From Lonicera japonica (lineage: Eukaryota; Streptophyta; Magnoliopsida; Dipsacales; Caprifoliaceae), in assembly GCA_021464415.1 (NCBI GenBank), contig JAKCWG010000685.1:300384-364383 (forward strand): a stretch of DNA of 64,000 nucleotides. Direction: 5' to 3'. Below the pieces are notes generated by a model. That model did not search any database, was not told where the DNA came from, and worked only from the letters and a program-made list of their open reading frames with translations. Below, piece after piece: positions 22,117-33,643 of the stretch. The stretch's first letter is position 1. The number at the start of each line of letters is the position of its first letter. Position numbers and translations under genes: made by a program.

Positions 22117-22782
22117 TGTTGGAAAATAATGAACTGCTGAAACAAAAATAGATAAGGTAGAGAGTACACCGGGTTGAGTCGCGGACTAAGTCGCTCTCTT
22201 TAAGACGTTTCTATTGCCGGAGGCTTAAAAATTTTTCTGCCGGAAAAGTATTTTTAGGAAGATAGATCTCTCTCTGTTTTTCTGTTGGGTCTTTTATGAA
22301 ATGAGATCCGTTATTAAGGGATAAAGAATGGACCAAAAAACCAATTTCCGGAAAATCCGCAAGAAAACATGGAGGGAATTAGTGGAGCGTGTTGGAGGAA
22401 AATGCAGAGCAAATTAAGGGAGCATTTCCCTTTATGTTTTTATAATTTATTTTATTTTTAATAAATAAAATTCTTTAAATGTATTTTGTATAAAAAGATA
22501 ATACACTACACAAGACAAGCCCAAAGCCCGAGCCCGAGACCGGGCCGGGCCGGGTCGGCGCGCGTGTGGTGAACCACATTCATCCAAGTCCTCACCCAAT
22601 AGCACAAAAGTCTAATGCCCAAAGGGCTCAAGCCCTTAAGGAAATTCTTCCATATATAAACCCATGAAAGGTTTTATATCTCTCCTATGTGGGACTTGGG
22701 ATAACATCACATCAACCATCACATCACATTAAATCACCTTGTCTTGGTTTTATTTTTTCTTTAAATACACAAAACTCCAACA
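22117..22782 (-). repeat. 3' LTR of the copia element (666 bp)
   Basis: Matches the 5' LTR with about eight substitutions by eye. It lacks a piece of about 150 bp present in the 5' LTR and has about 17 bp extra near 22512-22552 (an additional CCCAAAGCC and GGGCC unit). The TATA-type sequence is TATATAAAC on the + strand side near 22655. Confidence 0.93.
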
Positions 22783-22794
22783 ATCCCCCACTTG
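22783..22794 (-). other. Polypurine tract of the copia element
   Basis: Directly inside the 3' LTR the minus strand reads AAGTGGGGGAT, the purine-rich primer site for plus-strand DNA synthesis in copia elements. Confidence 0.85.
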
Positions 22795-23304
22795 TATTTT
22801 AGGAAAAAAAATTTCATCGAGCATATTCCATAGGACAGTGCATAAGTAAAGGTATTTTTCAATTTGAACCTTTACGTAGTGTATGTGTTTCAGACTATAC
22901 TAGAGTAACTCGTAGTTTTGAACTCTATCTCTGACAATCACAACACACACTACCCCCAAGAGTGTTGTCCAATAGCCAGCACGTTATGGCCATGTGCTTA
23001 TATCCCGGTTAGTGAATGCTCTAGAGAATTTGCCCAAAATTCCATAGGAAGCGACCTCTCTTCCACATTCACATAGGTGAGTCTATCAAGAGTACTCTTG
23101 TAGCATCGGTACCCCACTCCACATAGAGCTATAGAACTCATTAAGAGCATGTGCTCAACCTTTTCGCCGCTTCAAGATATCATGCTCCATAGGGATGAGA
23201 TAATACTACATGATTTCTAAAGTATCACTTGTAACTTGTTGTTTACCCTTTGAACCTATTTCTTGGGATCTCCAGTCCATAGGTTGGGTTACCATTCCAG
23301 TGAC

Positions 23305-25644
23305 TCAAATTTCGTTGGGCGTTAACCCCATCCCTTTCGAGGTGTTAAGCACCTTCTCTCTCGTTAGTCCTTTCGTCAAAGGATCAGCCAAATTTTTCTC
23401 AGACCGCACATAATCCACTCTTACAGCACCTTTGGAGAGTAACTCTCTAACCGTGCTGTGTTTACGACGAATCTGTCGTTTCTTACCGTTATAGTAACGG
23501 TTCTGAACTTTTGCAATAGCCGCGGTACTATCGCAGTGGATAAGGACAGCTGGTATCGGTCTCTCCCATAGAGGGGTATCTGCAAGAAAGCTTCTCAGCC
23601 AGCTTGCTTCTTCACTAGCAGCAGCTAGTGCTATCATCTCAGACTCCATCGTAGACTGGGCCAAAATGGTCTGTTTCTTGGATTTCCAAGAAACTGCACC
23701 TCCAGCAATGCTGAAAATATATCCACTTGTGGCCTTGGAATCTTCTGACAGGGTATTCCAGTCAGCATCGCTATATCCTTCTAGGACAGCGGGAAACTTT
23801 TGATAGTGTAACTTTAGGTCCATGGTTCTTTTTAGATAACGCATGACCCTCTCAATAGCATGCCAATGCTCCATACTAGGACTGCTAGTAAACCTACATA
23901 GTACCCCTACCGCATAAGCAATATCGGGCCTAGTGCAATCAGTAGCGTATCGAAGGCTACCAATGATGCTCGTATACTCAGTTTGTCTAACACTGTCTCC
24001 AGTGTTCTTGAACAACTTCACACTAGGATCATATGGTGTACATGCTGGTTTACAATCTGAGTAATTATATTTCCTTAGAATCTTCTCAATGTAATGAGAT
24101 TGATCCAAAGAGAGTCCCTTTTCCGTCCTAGTAATTTTAATCCCTAAAATTACATTGGCTTCTCCCAAATCCTTCATATCAAAATTTGCACATAGCATGG
24201 ATTTCACATTATTAACTACATGGATATTAGAACCAAAAATAAGCAACTCATCAACATACAAACATATAATAGTGCAAGCATTATTCTCAGTCTTATAATA
24301 AATGCATTTATCACTTTCATTAATTCTAAATCCATTTGCAATAATCAATTTATCAAATTTCTCATGCCATTGCTTAGGAGCCTGTTTCAAACCATAAAGG
24401 GATTTATCTAATTTGCATACTTTATGTTCTTGGCCTGTAATAATGAATCCTTCAGGTTGTTCCATGTAAATTTCTTCTTCTAATTCTCCATTAAGGAAAG
24501 CGGTTTTAACATCCATTTGATGCACAACAAGATCATGCAAGGAAGCCAGGGCAATCAAAACACGTATAGATGTTATTCTAGTAACGGGAGAATAAGTATC
24601 AAAGAAATCTACATTTTCACGTTGTCTATAACCCTTGACAACTAAACGTGCTTTGTATTTGTCAACAGTGCCATCAGGATTTAATTTCTTTTTAAGTATC
24701 CACTTACAACCTATGGTTTTACAACCAGGAGGAAGGTCTACTAGATGCCAAGTTCTATTTGATTCTAAGGAATCCATTTCATCGTTAATGGCTTCTTGCC
24801 AAAGGTCAGCATCTAAAGAAGATAACGCTTCTTGAATAGTGGATGGATCATCTTCTAAAGTGTATGCATAAAAATCAGGCCCAAAGCCTTTAGTGATTCT
24901 AACTCTTTTACTTTTCCTAAGTTCAATTGATCTATCATGGTGCACAGTACTAGTAGGTAAAGTAGAGCTAGAAGGTAGTGAGCTACCCCCACTATTCTTC
25001 AATTTAAAAGGGAATTTATCTTCATAAAAATCTACATCATTAGATTCAATAATAACCTGATTTTTCAAATCATAAAATCTATAGGCCTTACTATTAATAG
25101 CATATCCGATAAAAATACATTCATAAGCTCTACTAGCAAGCTTAGATCTTTTAGGATCAGGAATATGTACGTAAGAAAGGCACCCCCAAACGCGTAAATA
25201 AGAAATATTAGGCCTTTTATTATTTAAAATCTCATAGGGGGATAAATTAGATTTAATCTTAGGCACCCTATTAAGAATGTGACAAACGGTTAATAAAATC
25301 TCTCCCCACCAATGTGAGGCAGCCCCTGAATTTAATAGCGTAGCAACAATTAATTCGGCAAAAGTTCTATTTTTCCTTTCGGATTTTCCATTCATTTCTG
25401 GTGAATATGGAGCAGCCGTCTCATGAATAATACCAAGTGAAGTATAAAGATTTTTAAAATCAGTTGAATCATATTCGGTTCCTCTATCACTCCGAAATCT
25501 TTTTATTTTCTTATTAAACTGATTTTCAATTTCTGTAGAAAATATTTTAAACATATCAATTGCTTCACTTTTATTTTTCATAAGGTAAATATAGGAAAAA
25601 TCCGAATTATCATCAATAAAAGTAATAAAATACCTTTTTTCCAT
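23305..25644 (-). CDS. Copia pol: integrase core, reverse transcriptase, RNase H
   Basis: The 779-codon frame continues the polyprotein in a frame shifted from gag. It begins within the integrase core ([12 protein letters not shown]), with RSDRGTEY and [10 protein letters not shown] giving the second Asp and the Glu of the DDE triad; the first Asp (HSDICE) lies in the gag frame. RT follows ([20 protein letters not shown]), but the YVDD motif reads YVDE (codon GAG at 24247-24249). RNase H is complete ([38 protein letters not shown]). It ends just before the polypurine region. The ATG listed as start is internal; the true start is the gag ATG at 27298. Likely a dead or trans-dependent copy. Confidence 0.93.
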   Translation of the reverse strand: MEKRYFITFIDDNSDFSYIYLMKNKSEAIDMFKIFSTEIENQFNKKIKRFRSDRGTEYDSTDFKNLYTSLGIIHETAAPYSPEMNGKSERKNRTFAELIVATLLNSGAASHWWGEILLTVCHILNRVPKIKSNLSPYEILNNKRPNISYLRVWGCLSYVHIPDPKRSKLASRAYECIFIGYAINSKAYRFYDLKNQVIIESNDVDFYEDKFPFKLKNSGGSSLPSSSTLPTSTVHHDRSIELRKSKRVRITKGFGPDFYAYTLEDDPSTIQEALSSLDADLWQEAINDEMDSLESNRTWHLVDLPPGCKTIGCKWILKKKLNPDGTVDKYKARLVVKGYRQRENVDFFDTYSPVTRITSIRVLIALASLHDLVVHQMDVKTAFLNGELEEEIYMEQPEGFIITGQEHKVCKLDKSLYGLKQAPKQWHEKFDKLIIANGFRINESDKCIYYKTENNACTIICLYVDELLIFGSNIHVVNNVKSMLCANFDMKDLGEANVILGIKITRTEKGLSLDQSHYIEKILRKYNYSDCKPACTPYDPSVKLFKNTGDSVRQTEYTSIIGSLRYATDCTRPDIAYAVGVLCRFTSSPSMEHWHAIERVMRYLKRTMDLKLHYQKFPAVLEGYSDADWNTLSEDSKATSGYIFSIAGGAVSWKSKKQTILAQSTMESEMIALAAASEEASWLRSFLADTPLWERPIPAVLIHCDSTAAIAKVQNRYYNGKKRQIRRKHSTVRELLSKGAVRVDYVRSEKNLADPLTKGLTREKVLNTSKGMGLTPNEI

Positions 25645-26403
25645 TTCTCGTTAAAACACCATCAAATTCACAAATATCCGAATGAATTAATTCAAAAGGT
25701 TCAGTTTCTCTTAAAACAGATTTGTGAGGTGTTTTAGTAATCTTTGCTTGGCTACAGAATTCACATTTTTCGAAATCATTTAATGATAAGGGGGGAATAA
25801 TTTCCAGTTTACTCATGTTCTTAATAAGGCGCTTATTAACATGACAAAGTCTAGCATGCCACACATTAAATGAACAAATCATATAAGCAGAACTAGAAAC
25901 AACTTTATAAGCATCAACATTTAACTTAAACATCCCATCACATGCATATCCCTTCCCCACAAATACCCCATTCTTAGTAAGAGTAAACAAATATGCCCCA
26001 ATAGTTTGAACAAATTCAGCCTTATTAAGGAGGTAACCCGAAACAAGATTCTTCCTAATTTCTGGAGTATGCAAAACATCCTTAAGGATGACAGTCTTTC
26101 CAGAAGTGAATTTCAACTCGACATCACCCGAGCCAACAACATTAGTGGTGTGGGAATCACCCAACAGCACTTTCTTATCAACAGCATCAGAAAAAGTTTT
26201 AAATAGAGCACGATCATGGCAGACATGACGAGAGGCGCCAGTATCCACCCACCAGCCTTCAGAACCCGATACCAGATTAATTTCTGTTATCATAGCCACT
26301 AAGGGCTCTTCTTCAGTAACATTCGCCTGAGGTGTTAGGCGTTTGTTTAGACAATTTCTTGCCATATGACCAGGCTTTCCACAGTGATAGCAAGAGAACA
26401 CAC

Positions 26404-26489
<86 letters not shown>

Positions 26490-27298
26490 GCCTGGCCATT
26501 TCTGTTTTGGTTCTGAGTTTGGTTGTTCCTATTCTGGTTCCCGTACCGGTTCGCATTATTTCCACCGTTCTGATTTTTCATATTTTTCCGGTTCTGCCTT
26601 AGAGCAGGAGGGGTGTTGTTCAAGCGATTCTGATTTTGATTACGGTTTTGATTTTTGTTAAAAACAACCAGAACCTCATCATTCCGATCTTGCTTACGGT
26701 TTTCCTCCTCAATCCTGAATTTTGTAATCAAACTTTCAAAAGAAAACTCTTTAGATTTGTGACGCAAACTATTTTTGAAATCTTTCCATCCAGGGGGTAA
26801 TTTATCAATCAAAACTGCCACTTGAAACTGCTCATCAAATTTCATCCCTTCAGAAATAATCTCATGTGCAATTTTCTGAAGTTCGTGAGACTGTGTAACA
26901 CTAGAATTGTCGTCCGTCATCTGATATTTCAGATAACGACTGACAGCGTATTTTTTAGACCCAGCCTCTTCGGTGTCATATTTCTTTTGAAGTGAATCCC
27001 AAATTTCTTTTGCGGATTTGCACGGGAGGTAAACATCATAAAGCTCATCATGAAGAGCATTCAAGATCAGATTTCTGCATGCATAATCATTGTCTTCCCA
27101 AGTTTTGAGAGTCTTATGATCTGCCTCAGAAATCGGACTAGGGAAGGTGGGTTTTTCAGAAACACAAGTAGATTCCACCTTCTTAAGAGTTAAGTAAAAA
27201 AACATTTTTTGTTTCCACCTCCTAAAGTGCAGACCCTCAAATTTAAAAGGTTGATTCAATGAGCCCGAAGCAGCAGCTTGATTATGTTCATTAGCCAT
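25613..27298 (-). CDS. Copia gag, zinc knuckle, protease, start of integrase
   Basis: 561 codons. Order: gag of the UBN2 type ([31 protein letters not shown]), an Asn-rich linker with about 27 consecutive Asn from a trinucleotide repeat, the zinc knuckle [14 protein letters not shown] (CX2CX4HX4C), the protease active site [12 protein letters not shown], and the integrase HHCC finger ([17 protein letters not shown]). It ends early at the tail VFYYFY after a run of six A (GGAAAAAAGG, minus strand, near 25636). Removing one base from the run would return to the pol frame. Copia elements normally use a single ORF, so this is probably a disabling insertion. Confidence 0.93.
26406..26489. repeat. 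(ATT)n microsatellite inside gag (poly-Asn)
   Basis: About 28 tandem units, read as AAT codons on the coding strand. It lies between the basic Asn/Gln/Arg-rich linker and the zinc knuckle. Confidence 0.95.
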
Positions 27299-27344
27299 GA
27301 CAACAGTTATACAAAAAATAGCATAATAGAAACCGTCTTAAAAT
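27299..27344 (-). other. Copia leader between 5' LTR and gag; unusual primer site
   Basis: Only 46 bp separate the LTR from the gag ATG. Reading on the minus strand it starts ATTTTAAGACGGTTTC. There is no TGGTATCAGAGC-type site and no TGG directly after the LTR, so priming by the 3' CCA end of initiator tRNA is not apparent. Confidence 0.6.
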
Positions 27345-28145
27345 TGTTGGAAAATAATGAACTGCTGAAACAAAAATAGATAAGGTAGAGAGTACACCGG
27401 GTTGAGTCGCGGACTAAGTCGCTCTCTTTAAGACGTTTCGCGGCTCTGCCCGGAATTGTGCTAGCAGTTCTGAATATGCCACGCCGTCCCCAGGATGAAA
27501 CAGCCCAGAAACTCTCTGTGCGATCGATGTGCACTTTTTCGATCGCTCGACAATAACACTCTTTTAATTGCTCGGGATCGAAAAAAATTTCTACTGCTGG
27601 AGGCTTAAAAATTTTTCTGCCGGAAAAGTATTTTTAGGAAGATAGATCTCTCTCTGTTTTTCTGTTGGGTCTTTTATGAAATGAGATCCGTTATTAAGGG
27701 ATAAAGAATGGACCAAAAAACCAATTTCCGGAAAATCTGCAAGAAAACATGGAGGGAATTAGTGGAGCGTGTTGGAGGAAAATGCGGAGCAAATTAAAGG
27801 AGCCTTTCCCTTTATGTTTTTATAATTTATTTTATTTTTAATAAATAAAATTCTTTAAATGTATTTTGTATAAAAAGATAATACACTACACAAGCCCGAG
27901 CCCGAGACCGGACCGGGTCGGCGCGCGTGTGGTGAACCACATTCATCCAAGTCCTCACCCAATAGCACAAAAGTCTAATGCCCAAAGGGCTCATGCCCTT
28001 AAGGAAATTCTTCCATATATAAACCCATGAAAGGTTTTATATCTCTCCTATGTGGGACTTGGGATAACATCACATCAACCATCACATCACATTAAATCAC
28101 CTTGTCTTGGTTTTATTTTTTCTTTAAATACACAAAACTCCAACA
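27345..28145 (-). repeat. 5' LTR of the copia element (801 bp)
   Basis: Same ends as the 3' LTR. It contains an additional piece at about 27439-27590, in U5, bounded by short TTTC repeats, with GATCGATGTGCAC and TCGATCGCTCG. The promoter side (27900-28100) includes CCATATATAAACCC. Confidence 0.93.
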
Positions 28146-28741
28146 AAAATTGAGAACTTGTCGCAGTCAATATTGGAGTAACTACAGGAGAAAGCAGAAG
28201 TCCATATAAAAAAATTAACATAATCATATCATTATTACATCAAAATACCATCATCTCTGTACATCTCTGTAACAAAAATATCCAACAAAGTTGTACCATG
28301 TTTTCTCAGCTCCTAAAGGTAACTTGATATAGAGCTTTCCAGCCAAAATTGGAGCGGCGGGTGTTGATTTCGATTGTGTTAAACTGTTCATTATAATTTT
28401 TATCAATTAAACTGATCACGACAACTGTTCACTTGCACTATCATGGATATTTATCAGTTTGACTAGAATTGGTGTGTGTTGATTTTGTTCAGCTGTTTGA
28501 CTTCATTCTCGCCAAACTGATAAATATCCAACGATATAAAGATGATAGTGCGAGTGTTCTTCCGCCTAATAATGAAAAATCAATTGCGCTAAGAGGGATT
28601 TAAATGACTCTTCCTATCTAAAATATGCAAAACTGACACAAAAACCTCTTCGACTCTCTCTGCCATTGTGTACTTCTCCCTCTAATTGAGCAAATCAAGC
28701 ATTCTTACTCTCTGTCTGTTGTTTCTGAAAAAATTAAAAAG
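28146..28741. other. TNL 3' flank continued; foldback inside
   Basis: 28146-28370 continues the block interrupted by copia and matches 38545-38560 and 39290-39370 (CAACAAAGTTGTACCATG, CTCAGCTCCTAAA). 28640-28741 is CT-rich and looks like a 5' leader for the small ORF at 28742. Confidence 0.45.
28426..28559. repeat. Foldback sequence with 48-nt loop
   Basis: The left arm GCACTATCATGGATATTTAT with CAGTTTG and the right arm CAAACTGATAAATATCC with ATGATAGTGC are complementary over two blocks of 18-19 bp. The right arm has 15 extra bases between the blocks. It could be a MITE relic or a small-RNA precursor. Confidence 0.6.
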
Positions 28742-28939
28742 ATGGCAGCATTTTTCAAGTTCTGTTATCCATGTGAAGCACTTAGTAATCAAGCAAGAAT
28801 TTCTGCAGATGCAGAACAAACCAAAGTTTTAAGTTCAAGGGAACAAAAACCAGCACAAGACCTAAGACAGTTAATCCCTTCCCCATCTGACTCGCCCAAA
28901 TTCACCACCGATCAATACAAGCCGGAAAGATCATATTAA
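28742..28939 (+). CDS. Small hypothetical protein, 65 aa
   Basis: I do not recognise this protein. It starts MAAFFKFCYPCEALSNQAR and is polar after that, with SPSDSPKF near the end, no membrane segment and no known motif. The ATG follows a CT-rich, leader-like stretch and an A-rich AAAAAAG. Base composition is more balanced than the surroundings, which is why I list it. It could be the first exon of a longer gene or a chance frame. Confidence 0.25.
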   Translation: MAAFFKFCYPCEALSNQARISADAEQTKVLSSREQKPAQDLRQLIPSPSDSPKFTTDQYKPERSY

Positions 28940-29692
28940 ATGGCTTACTGTTTCAATGACCCTGGCCTGTTGAGAGGAGGCATGCTTCTGCGCATTTTTT
29001 CTACACTCGGGAAAGGAAATTAGTAATCTAGAAATCAAAATTTCCAAATCCATGATAAATCAGCATAAATACTAACAGAAGCAGATCTTGGTACGCAGGT
29101 GCTTCCTTACATTTGAACTTGTATGAACAAAGAGTACTGCTAAATTCGCACACAATGCCTTATCAACATTCTCAATCCAAGTTATCATTCTTCGAATACA
29201 TACATTTTGGACTACTAACTTTTATATCAATTACATTATTCAAATCTCCTCGATGCCTTTATCACTTTATCCGTAGTATCGCCTTCTGCTCTAGGTCTCT
29301 CAATAAATTATTGCAACACCTGAGTAGAATTCATTGCCTCCCAAACTCTCATCCTTAGTACACAGTACCCTCATCTATATCTATGATACAAATTAAGAAA
29401 GTTTTTTTTATTTGACTACTAACATTATACATCATATCCAGAGGCCATTGTAACCCAAAAAAAAGAAAAAAAATCCGGAGGCCACAAATTCAATTTGCAC
29501 AATGGACTAAATATCAGCTTCACACACACACACACACTTTAAACTGCACAACCCATGATTTTGGGAAAAGGGGCTTGCAGAACACTTCTTTGATAAATTC
29601 AATATGTTTTCTTTGTAACATACTAGTGATATCCAGTGCCAAAGGCATTATAAGTCGACACAACATCTTTTGTCAAATGACTCATTTCGAGT
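28940..29692. other. No recognisable gene
   Basis: AT-rich sequence with a (CA)n run at about 29520-29535. The 81-codon frame at 29113 has no family features. Nothing else is seen. Confidence 0.4.
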
Positions 29693-30093
29693 TTTAAAAG
29701 GCGGTGCCCAAATCTGTCACAAACAATTTTTTTTTTGAATTTAACAAAAAACACATTTTAACACCTCTTATTTATCGCAAACACCCCCCTCCATTGCTTG
29801 ATGTTAGGCGAGTGCTTAGCAACACACTCTCCTCATTTGAGCCATGTGAGTGTACTCACCTCTCATTATGCGGACCTTATTTAAAAAACACTCTAGCACT
29901 CCATTGCCTGATTTTAGGCAAGTTCTTACCAATAAACTCTCCCTAAGTGGGCCGAGTATATATGACTGCACTCAACTCTCATTAGGCGAGTCATAAGAGG
30001 GTGTTAGTGATAATAAATTTACATTCAGGGAATGTTTGTGACAAGGGGGTGTTTGTGACAAATATGAGAGTATAAATAACACCACCCGTTTTA
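29693..30093. mobile_element. MITE-like element with TGTCACAAACA ends
   Basis: The left end (TTTTAAAAGGCGGTG, then TGTCACAAACAA) and right end (TGTTTGTGACAAA, then ACACCACCCGTTTTAAA) are imperfect inverted repeats. Inside, two imperfect copies of a unit with CTCCATTGC-TGAT-TTAGGC lie about 95 bp apart. The target duplication is not clear. The 80-codon ORF inside is not a gene. Confidence 0.6.
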
Positions 30094-30805
30094 AATCATT
30101 TCTGGAATGTTACATTCCATTAATTCCAAAATGATTCTGATATTTGATTCTAGTTTTGGAGTATTTTTTTCAAATGGAGTATTTTTTTCAAAATTCTCCC
30201 TCTTAAATAGATAAGAACAGAGATTACTCTAAGTATTGTCTTTGAATTTTCTCATAATATTTCCTCTAAATACCAAAATATCTCTTTTACTTACGAGCCA
30301 ACTTCTTCTTCTTTTATTTTTCATTTATATTTTTTTAAAATAAAATTTTTTTTTATTAAACTTCTTATTTTATTATGATTTTGTTTTTATTATCAAATAC
30401 ATACAGCATTTTTTCGCAGTCCTTAATAATGAAAACTTGAATTTTAACTTTGTAAAATTGTTAGAACTTGTCTTCTAATTCTATAAAATGAAGAACATTT
30501 TGGTATTTCATTATTGTTTCTTTCATATTCTCATTTGAACTAAATATAGAGATAGAGAGGTAATTAAACGTTCCAAGAAAGAAGAATTAATGTCCGAACT
30601 AAACATTGGCAAAACATCAAGATGACAACAAAAAAGCTTTCCAGAAATCTAGAATACTCATTCGCCCAACCATTTTCATTCCAAAACTTAAACCAAATGA
30701 ACCCTAAAATGCATCTTCTTAACCCTCAAATCTTTTATCTGTAAAATTCAAAAACCATTCTCCATTGTCATCTAGATCTGTTTATCAAAAAATTGGCTCT
30801 CCTTG
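30094..30805. other. No recognisable gene
   Basis: AT-rich, with a short duplicated word GGAGTATTTTTTTCAAA at 30155-30195. It carries the target copy CCTTG of the following solo LTR at its end. Confidence 0.4.
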
Positions 30806-32745
30806 TGTAGACACCCCGATCAGTGACCCCCGCAAGAACCCTAACGACCTTCGAGAAGTACACATCGAGTCTAGAACTCATACACACACTAGGACATGCT
30901 TTAGGTGTTTGTAGCACTACAAACGGGGCATTTGTAGCGCGAAAAGACATTTGTAGCACTACAAACGAGGCGTTTGTAGCGCGAAAAAGCATTTGTCGCG
31001 CTACAAACGGCCGATTGTCGCGCTACAAACGGCTATTTTTGTCGTTTGTCGCGCGACAAACCCCTCCAAACACCGACCAACCACTTTCTGACACATCAGT
31101 CTGTCAGAACCATCACTTCAGCCGTTTATCGCACGAAATATGTATATGTCGTGCGACAATCGTCCCACTGTTGCAATATGTCGGCGACAAACCCCTCTAA
31201 ACACCGACCAACCACTTTCTGACACATCAGTCTGTTAAAACCATCACTTCAGCTGTTTGTCGCATGACATATGTATATATCGCGCGACAATCGTCCCACT
31301 ATTGCAGTATGTCGCGCGATAAATCCTCCCGAGCACTATAAATAAGGCACCACCCCCATGGGTTCTGGACGGCAACTTCTCGCCACGGTTTCTACACCAA
31401 AACGCCTTATTCTCTCTCATATTTTCTAATCTTTAAGCCTTCTCCGGAAGCATATGTGATAACATTTATTTCCGCAAGAGTCTCGGATCTAATCTTGGCA
31501 CCCGCACCCGGAGTGCCACCTTCTAGAATCAGACCGTTGGAAATATTTCAAAGGGGAAAGCTGATATCCGCCGGAGATCTTCTCTGCCATATTATATTTT
31601 CTCTTTTTTATTCTTATATATATCGTCGAGAAGGTAACTAAAGTCTCTTCTAGTAATTAAATAAGATATCTGTATACTAGTTTTATTGTATTTTATAGAC
31701 TTGTTTAGATTCTTATTTAAGTTTGCTATATATACATACTTGTTATTTTCGGAAGTACTATAAGTGAGTAGGGAGTTGGCTTGCTTTGGCCAACGTAAAC
31801 CGAAAGCATTTACTTCCACTATCTTCGTTCCAATTTTAATTAAGTTTATTATTTGTAGACTCTTTTTATCTGTTTTTCTGTCCACTTTCTAGCTGGATAA
31901 ACTTATTGTCAAGTTACTGATATTCTATCGTTTTCAAATAAAACAACTTGATAAAATCATTTGTAAAACCAGAAGAAGTAAGACTAATTATCATTCGGCT
32001 AAAATCAAGTTTTCAAAACCCGGACTGATAAAGCTTACTTAGGAATTAAATTCAGATATATTTTGTCTTCCATATAGATTGTAATGTATCTGATACACTC
32101 TCCTCAAGAGTTCAATTCCATATCAAATCAATTCCGGTAAGATTCGATCTTTTCTAAAATTAACCTAACGAGATAATTGATATTGTTGTCTGAGGAAACA
32201 ATACCGAATCATTCTCTTTTCAAAAATAGATAAGATAAACTTTTGTCACTAGTAATCAGATTTTGACAAAACCAAAACATCGGATCACGGAATACAAGGT
32301 TTTTATCCCTTTCCCCGTTTTTCCCAAAATCAGGTTTTCATAAGTCATTTCCAGAAAACAGTAGAATATCAGTAAAAGCATCCAAGTTTTTCAACATAGA
32401 ATAAACATATAAGACCACTAGAGACCGAAAGGGCGGAATGGGTGCTTAACACCTTCCCAAACCGTAATAAAGTTCCCGAACCTTATAGAATCCTGGTTTC
32501 GTAGACAAACGTGTAAAGAAAGGCTTATTTGTAGCCTTTCCTCTTACACAACTATTTTGTCCGTTTTCTCATAAAACGTACTGGCAACTCTGAACGAACC
32601 CTCTTGCATCTAAAAATAGGATAGAGGGACACCCGATATGAATTATCAACACATAGAAGCAAATGGAACAACGGAATCCTTTCCGATGTTTCAGACTCCC
32701 AAACCAGGGATTGAGACCTGGGGGTCGCATTTGCGGATTCTCACA
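30806..32745 (+). mobile_element. Solo LTR, family A, copy 2 (1940 bp)
   Basis: Runs from TGTAGACACCCCGATC to GGATTCTCACA with a perfect target duplication CCTTG (30801-30805, 32746-32750). The + orientation is set by TATA at 31337-31345 (CTATAAATA). U3 carries variants of TGTCGCGCGACA and of TGTAGCACTACA between about 30910 and 31322. This is the longest of three copies; copy 1 and copy 3 are related over U3 and most of U5. No internal coding region. The ORFs reported here come from the palindrome repeats. Confidence 0.92.
30910..31322 (+). promoter_or_regulatory. Palindrome array in the U3 of solo LTR copy 2
   Basis: Two classes are seen: TGTAGCACTACAAACG and TGTCGCGCTACAAACGG variants at 30910-31035, and TGTCGCGCGACA variants at 31047, 31147, about 31255, about 31280 and 31310. 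The last lies about 15 bp upstream of TATA, the same place as in copy 1. A unit of about 131 bp repeats from 31061 to about 31321. Confidence 0.6.
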
Positions 32746-33516
32746 CCTTGTGTTTGGTTTTATATGCTTATTCATTTTCTGGATTTAAGTAAAAACACAC
32801 AAACTTTGTTATAACCATCAGTTATTACAAAAAGGAATGAATCATGTAGATAAACAATACCATAGTGAAAAAGGGAATGAGAAAAAATGGGGAAGTTGAA
32901 AGAAATTACCCATCAGCTTGGTGTATTCAAGCCAATTATCCCAGTCAATTATCGAAATCCTAGATTGCCATAGCAGTAAATTCCAGATTTAGTTGAAGGC
33001 GAGAATTCTAAATTGATAAATTTAAAGAGCCTATTATATTCATTTCACGTCAAGAGGTTGAATACTTAAATTATATTCATTTCCTACTATATTCATTTCA
33101 TAGAATAAAATGAAAAGCCTCTGGCCTAAAGATTATGTTGTCTTAAACATTTTGCAGTTGAGCCTCATACAGAGATAACAACTGAAAACTGAATGTGGTG
33201 CAAAGAGTAATGGAGACACGAGCAAAAAAGGAATCCAAAAGTCTCTTGTAGATCAGGGTGACTTCAATATAATCTTTCCCCCTTTTTTTTGACTTGGTAA
33301 ATTTATCGACTGATAAATTGACATATTATGTGTTCAATATCTAGTATTTTTAGGCTTGGCTTGTTTCTTAGTCCATGATGTTATCAAACGGAGCCTAAGA
33401 ATCCAATTTTTTTGCTTGTGGAGTTGTTAGGCAATCAAAACAACTACCCACATGCTCTGGCAGATTGTTGATATTAGGCCTTATGCTTGCATAGATCAAG
33501 GCAATGGTCAGGCTTA
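32746..33516. other. Gene-free; contains a copy of the TNL 3' module
   Basis: 33185-33262 (GAATGTGGTGCAAAGAGTAA, GGAATCCAAAAG) matches 20451-20520 downstream of the TNL stop. The continuation of that module is found after 37180, so the copia/LTR nest at 33517-37180 has split it. Confidence 0.55.
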
Positions 33517-33643
33517 TGTTGGAATTATTTCCTTATTTTTACAGTTGACAAATTCTTGTAATATGCATAAATAGATTCTTCCTTGAGAGAAGAAGATACA
33601 CTGAAATATATAAACCTTTCAGCTATATCCTTAAATCCTTACA
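33517..33643 (+). repeat. 5' LTR of a truncated copia element (127 bp)
   Basis: TGTTGGAATTATT to CCTTACA, immediately followed by TGGTATCAGAGG at 33644-33655, a tRNA-iMet primer-binding site with one mismatch. The short LTR is typical of small copia lineages. No 3' LTR is found. Confidence 0.75.

Larger units (their letters stand above)
22117..28145 (-). mobile_element. Ty1/copia LTR retrotransposon, nearly complete (6029 bp)
   Basis: The element runs TGTTGG to CCAACA with a perfect target duplication AAAAT (22112-22116, 28146-28150). It lies on the minus strand: 5' LTR 27345-28145, gag-pol, polypurine tract, then 3' LTR 22117-22782. The paralogous site at about 38543 (CAACTTGATAAAATAGAAGATTGAGAACTCG) lacks it. 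The domain order gag, protease, integrase, RT, RNase H is that of copia. It is damaged by one frameshift and a changed RT catalytic motif, so autonomous activity is unlikely. Confidence 0.97.

Noticed and set aside
25632..25642. A AAA AAG as a programmed -1 frameshift site in copia
   Set aside because: The pol frame is +1 relative to gag, so slipping -1 would not enter pol.
30823..31200. 125-codon ORF in solo LTR copy 2
   Set aside because: Same cause: palindrome repeats inside an LTR.
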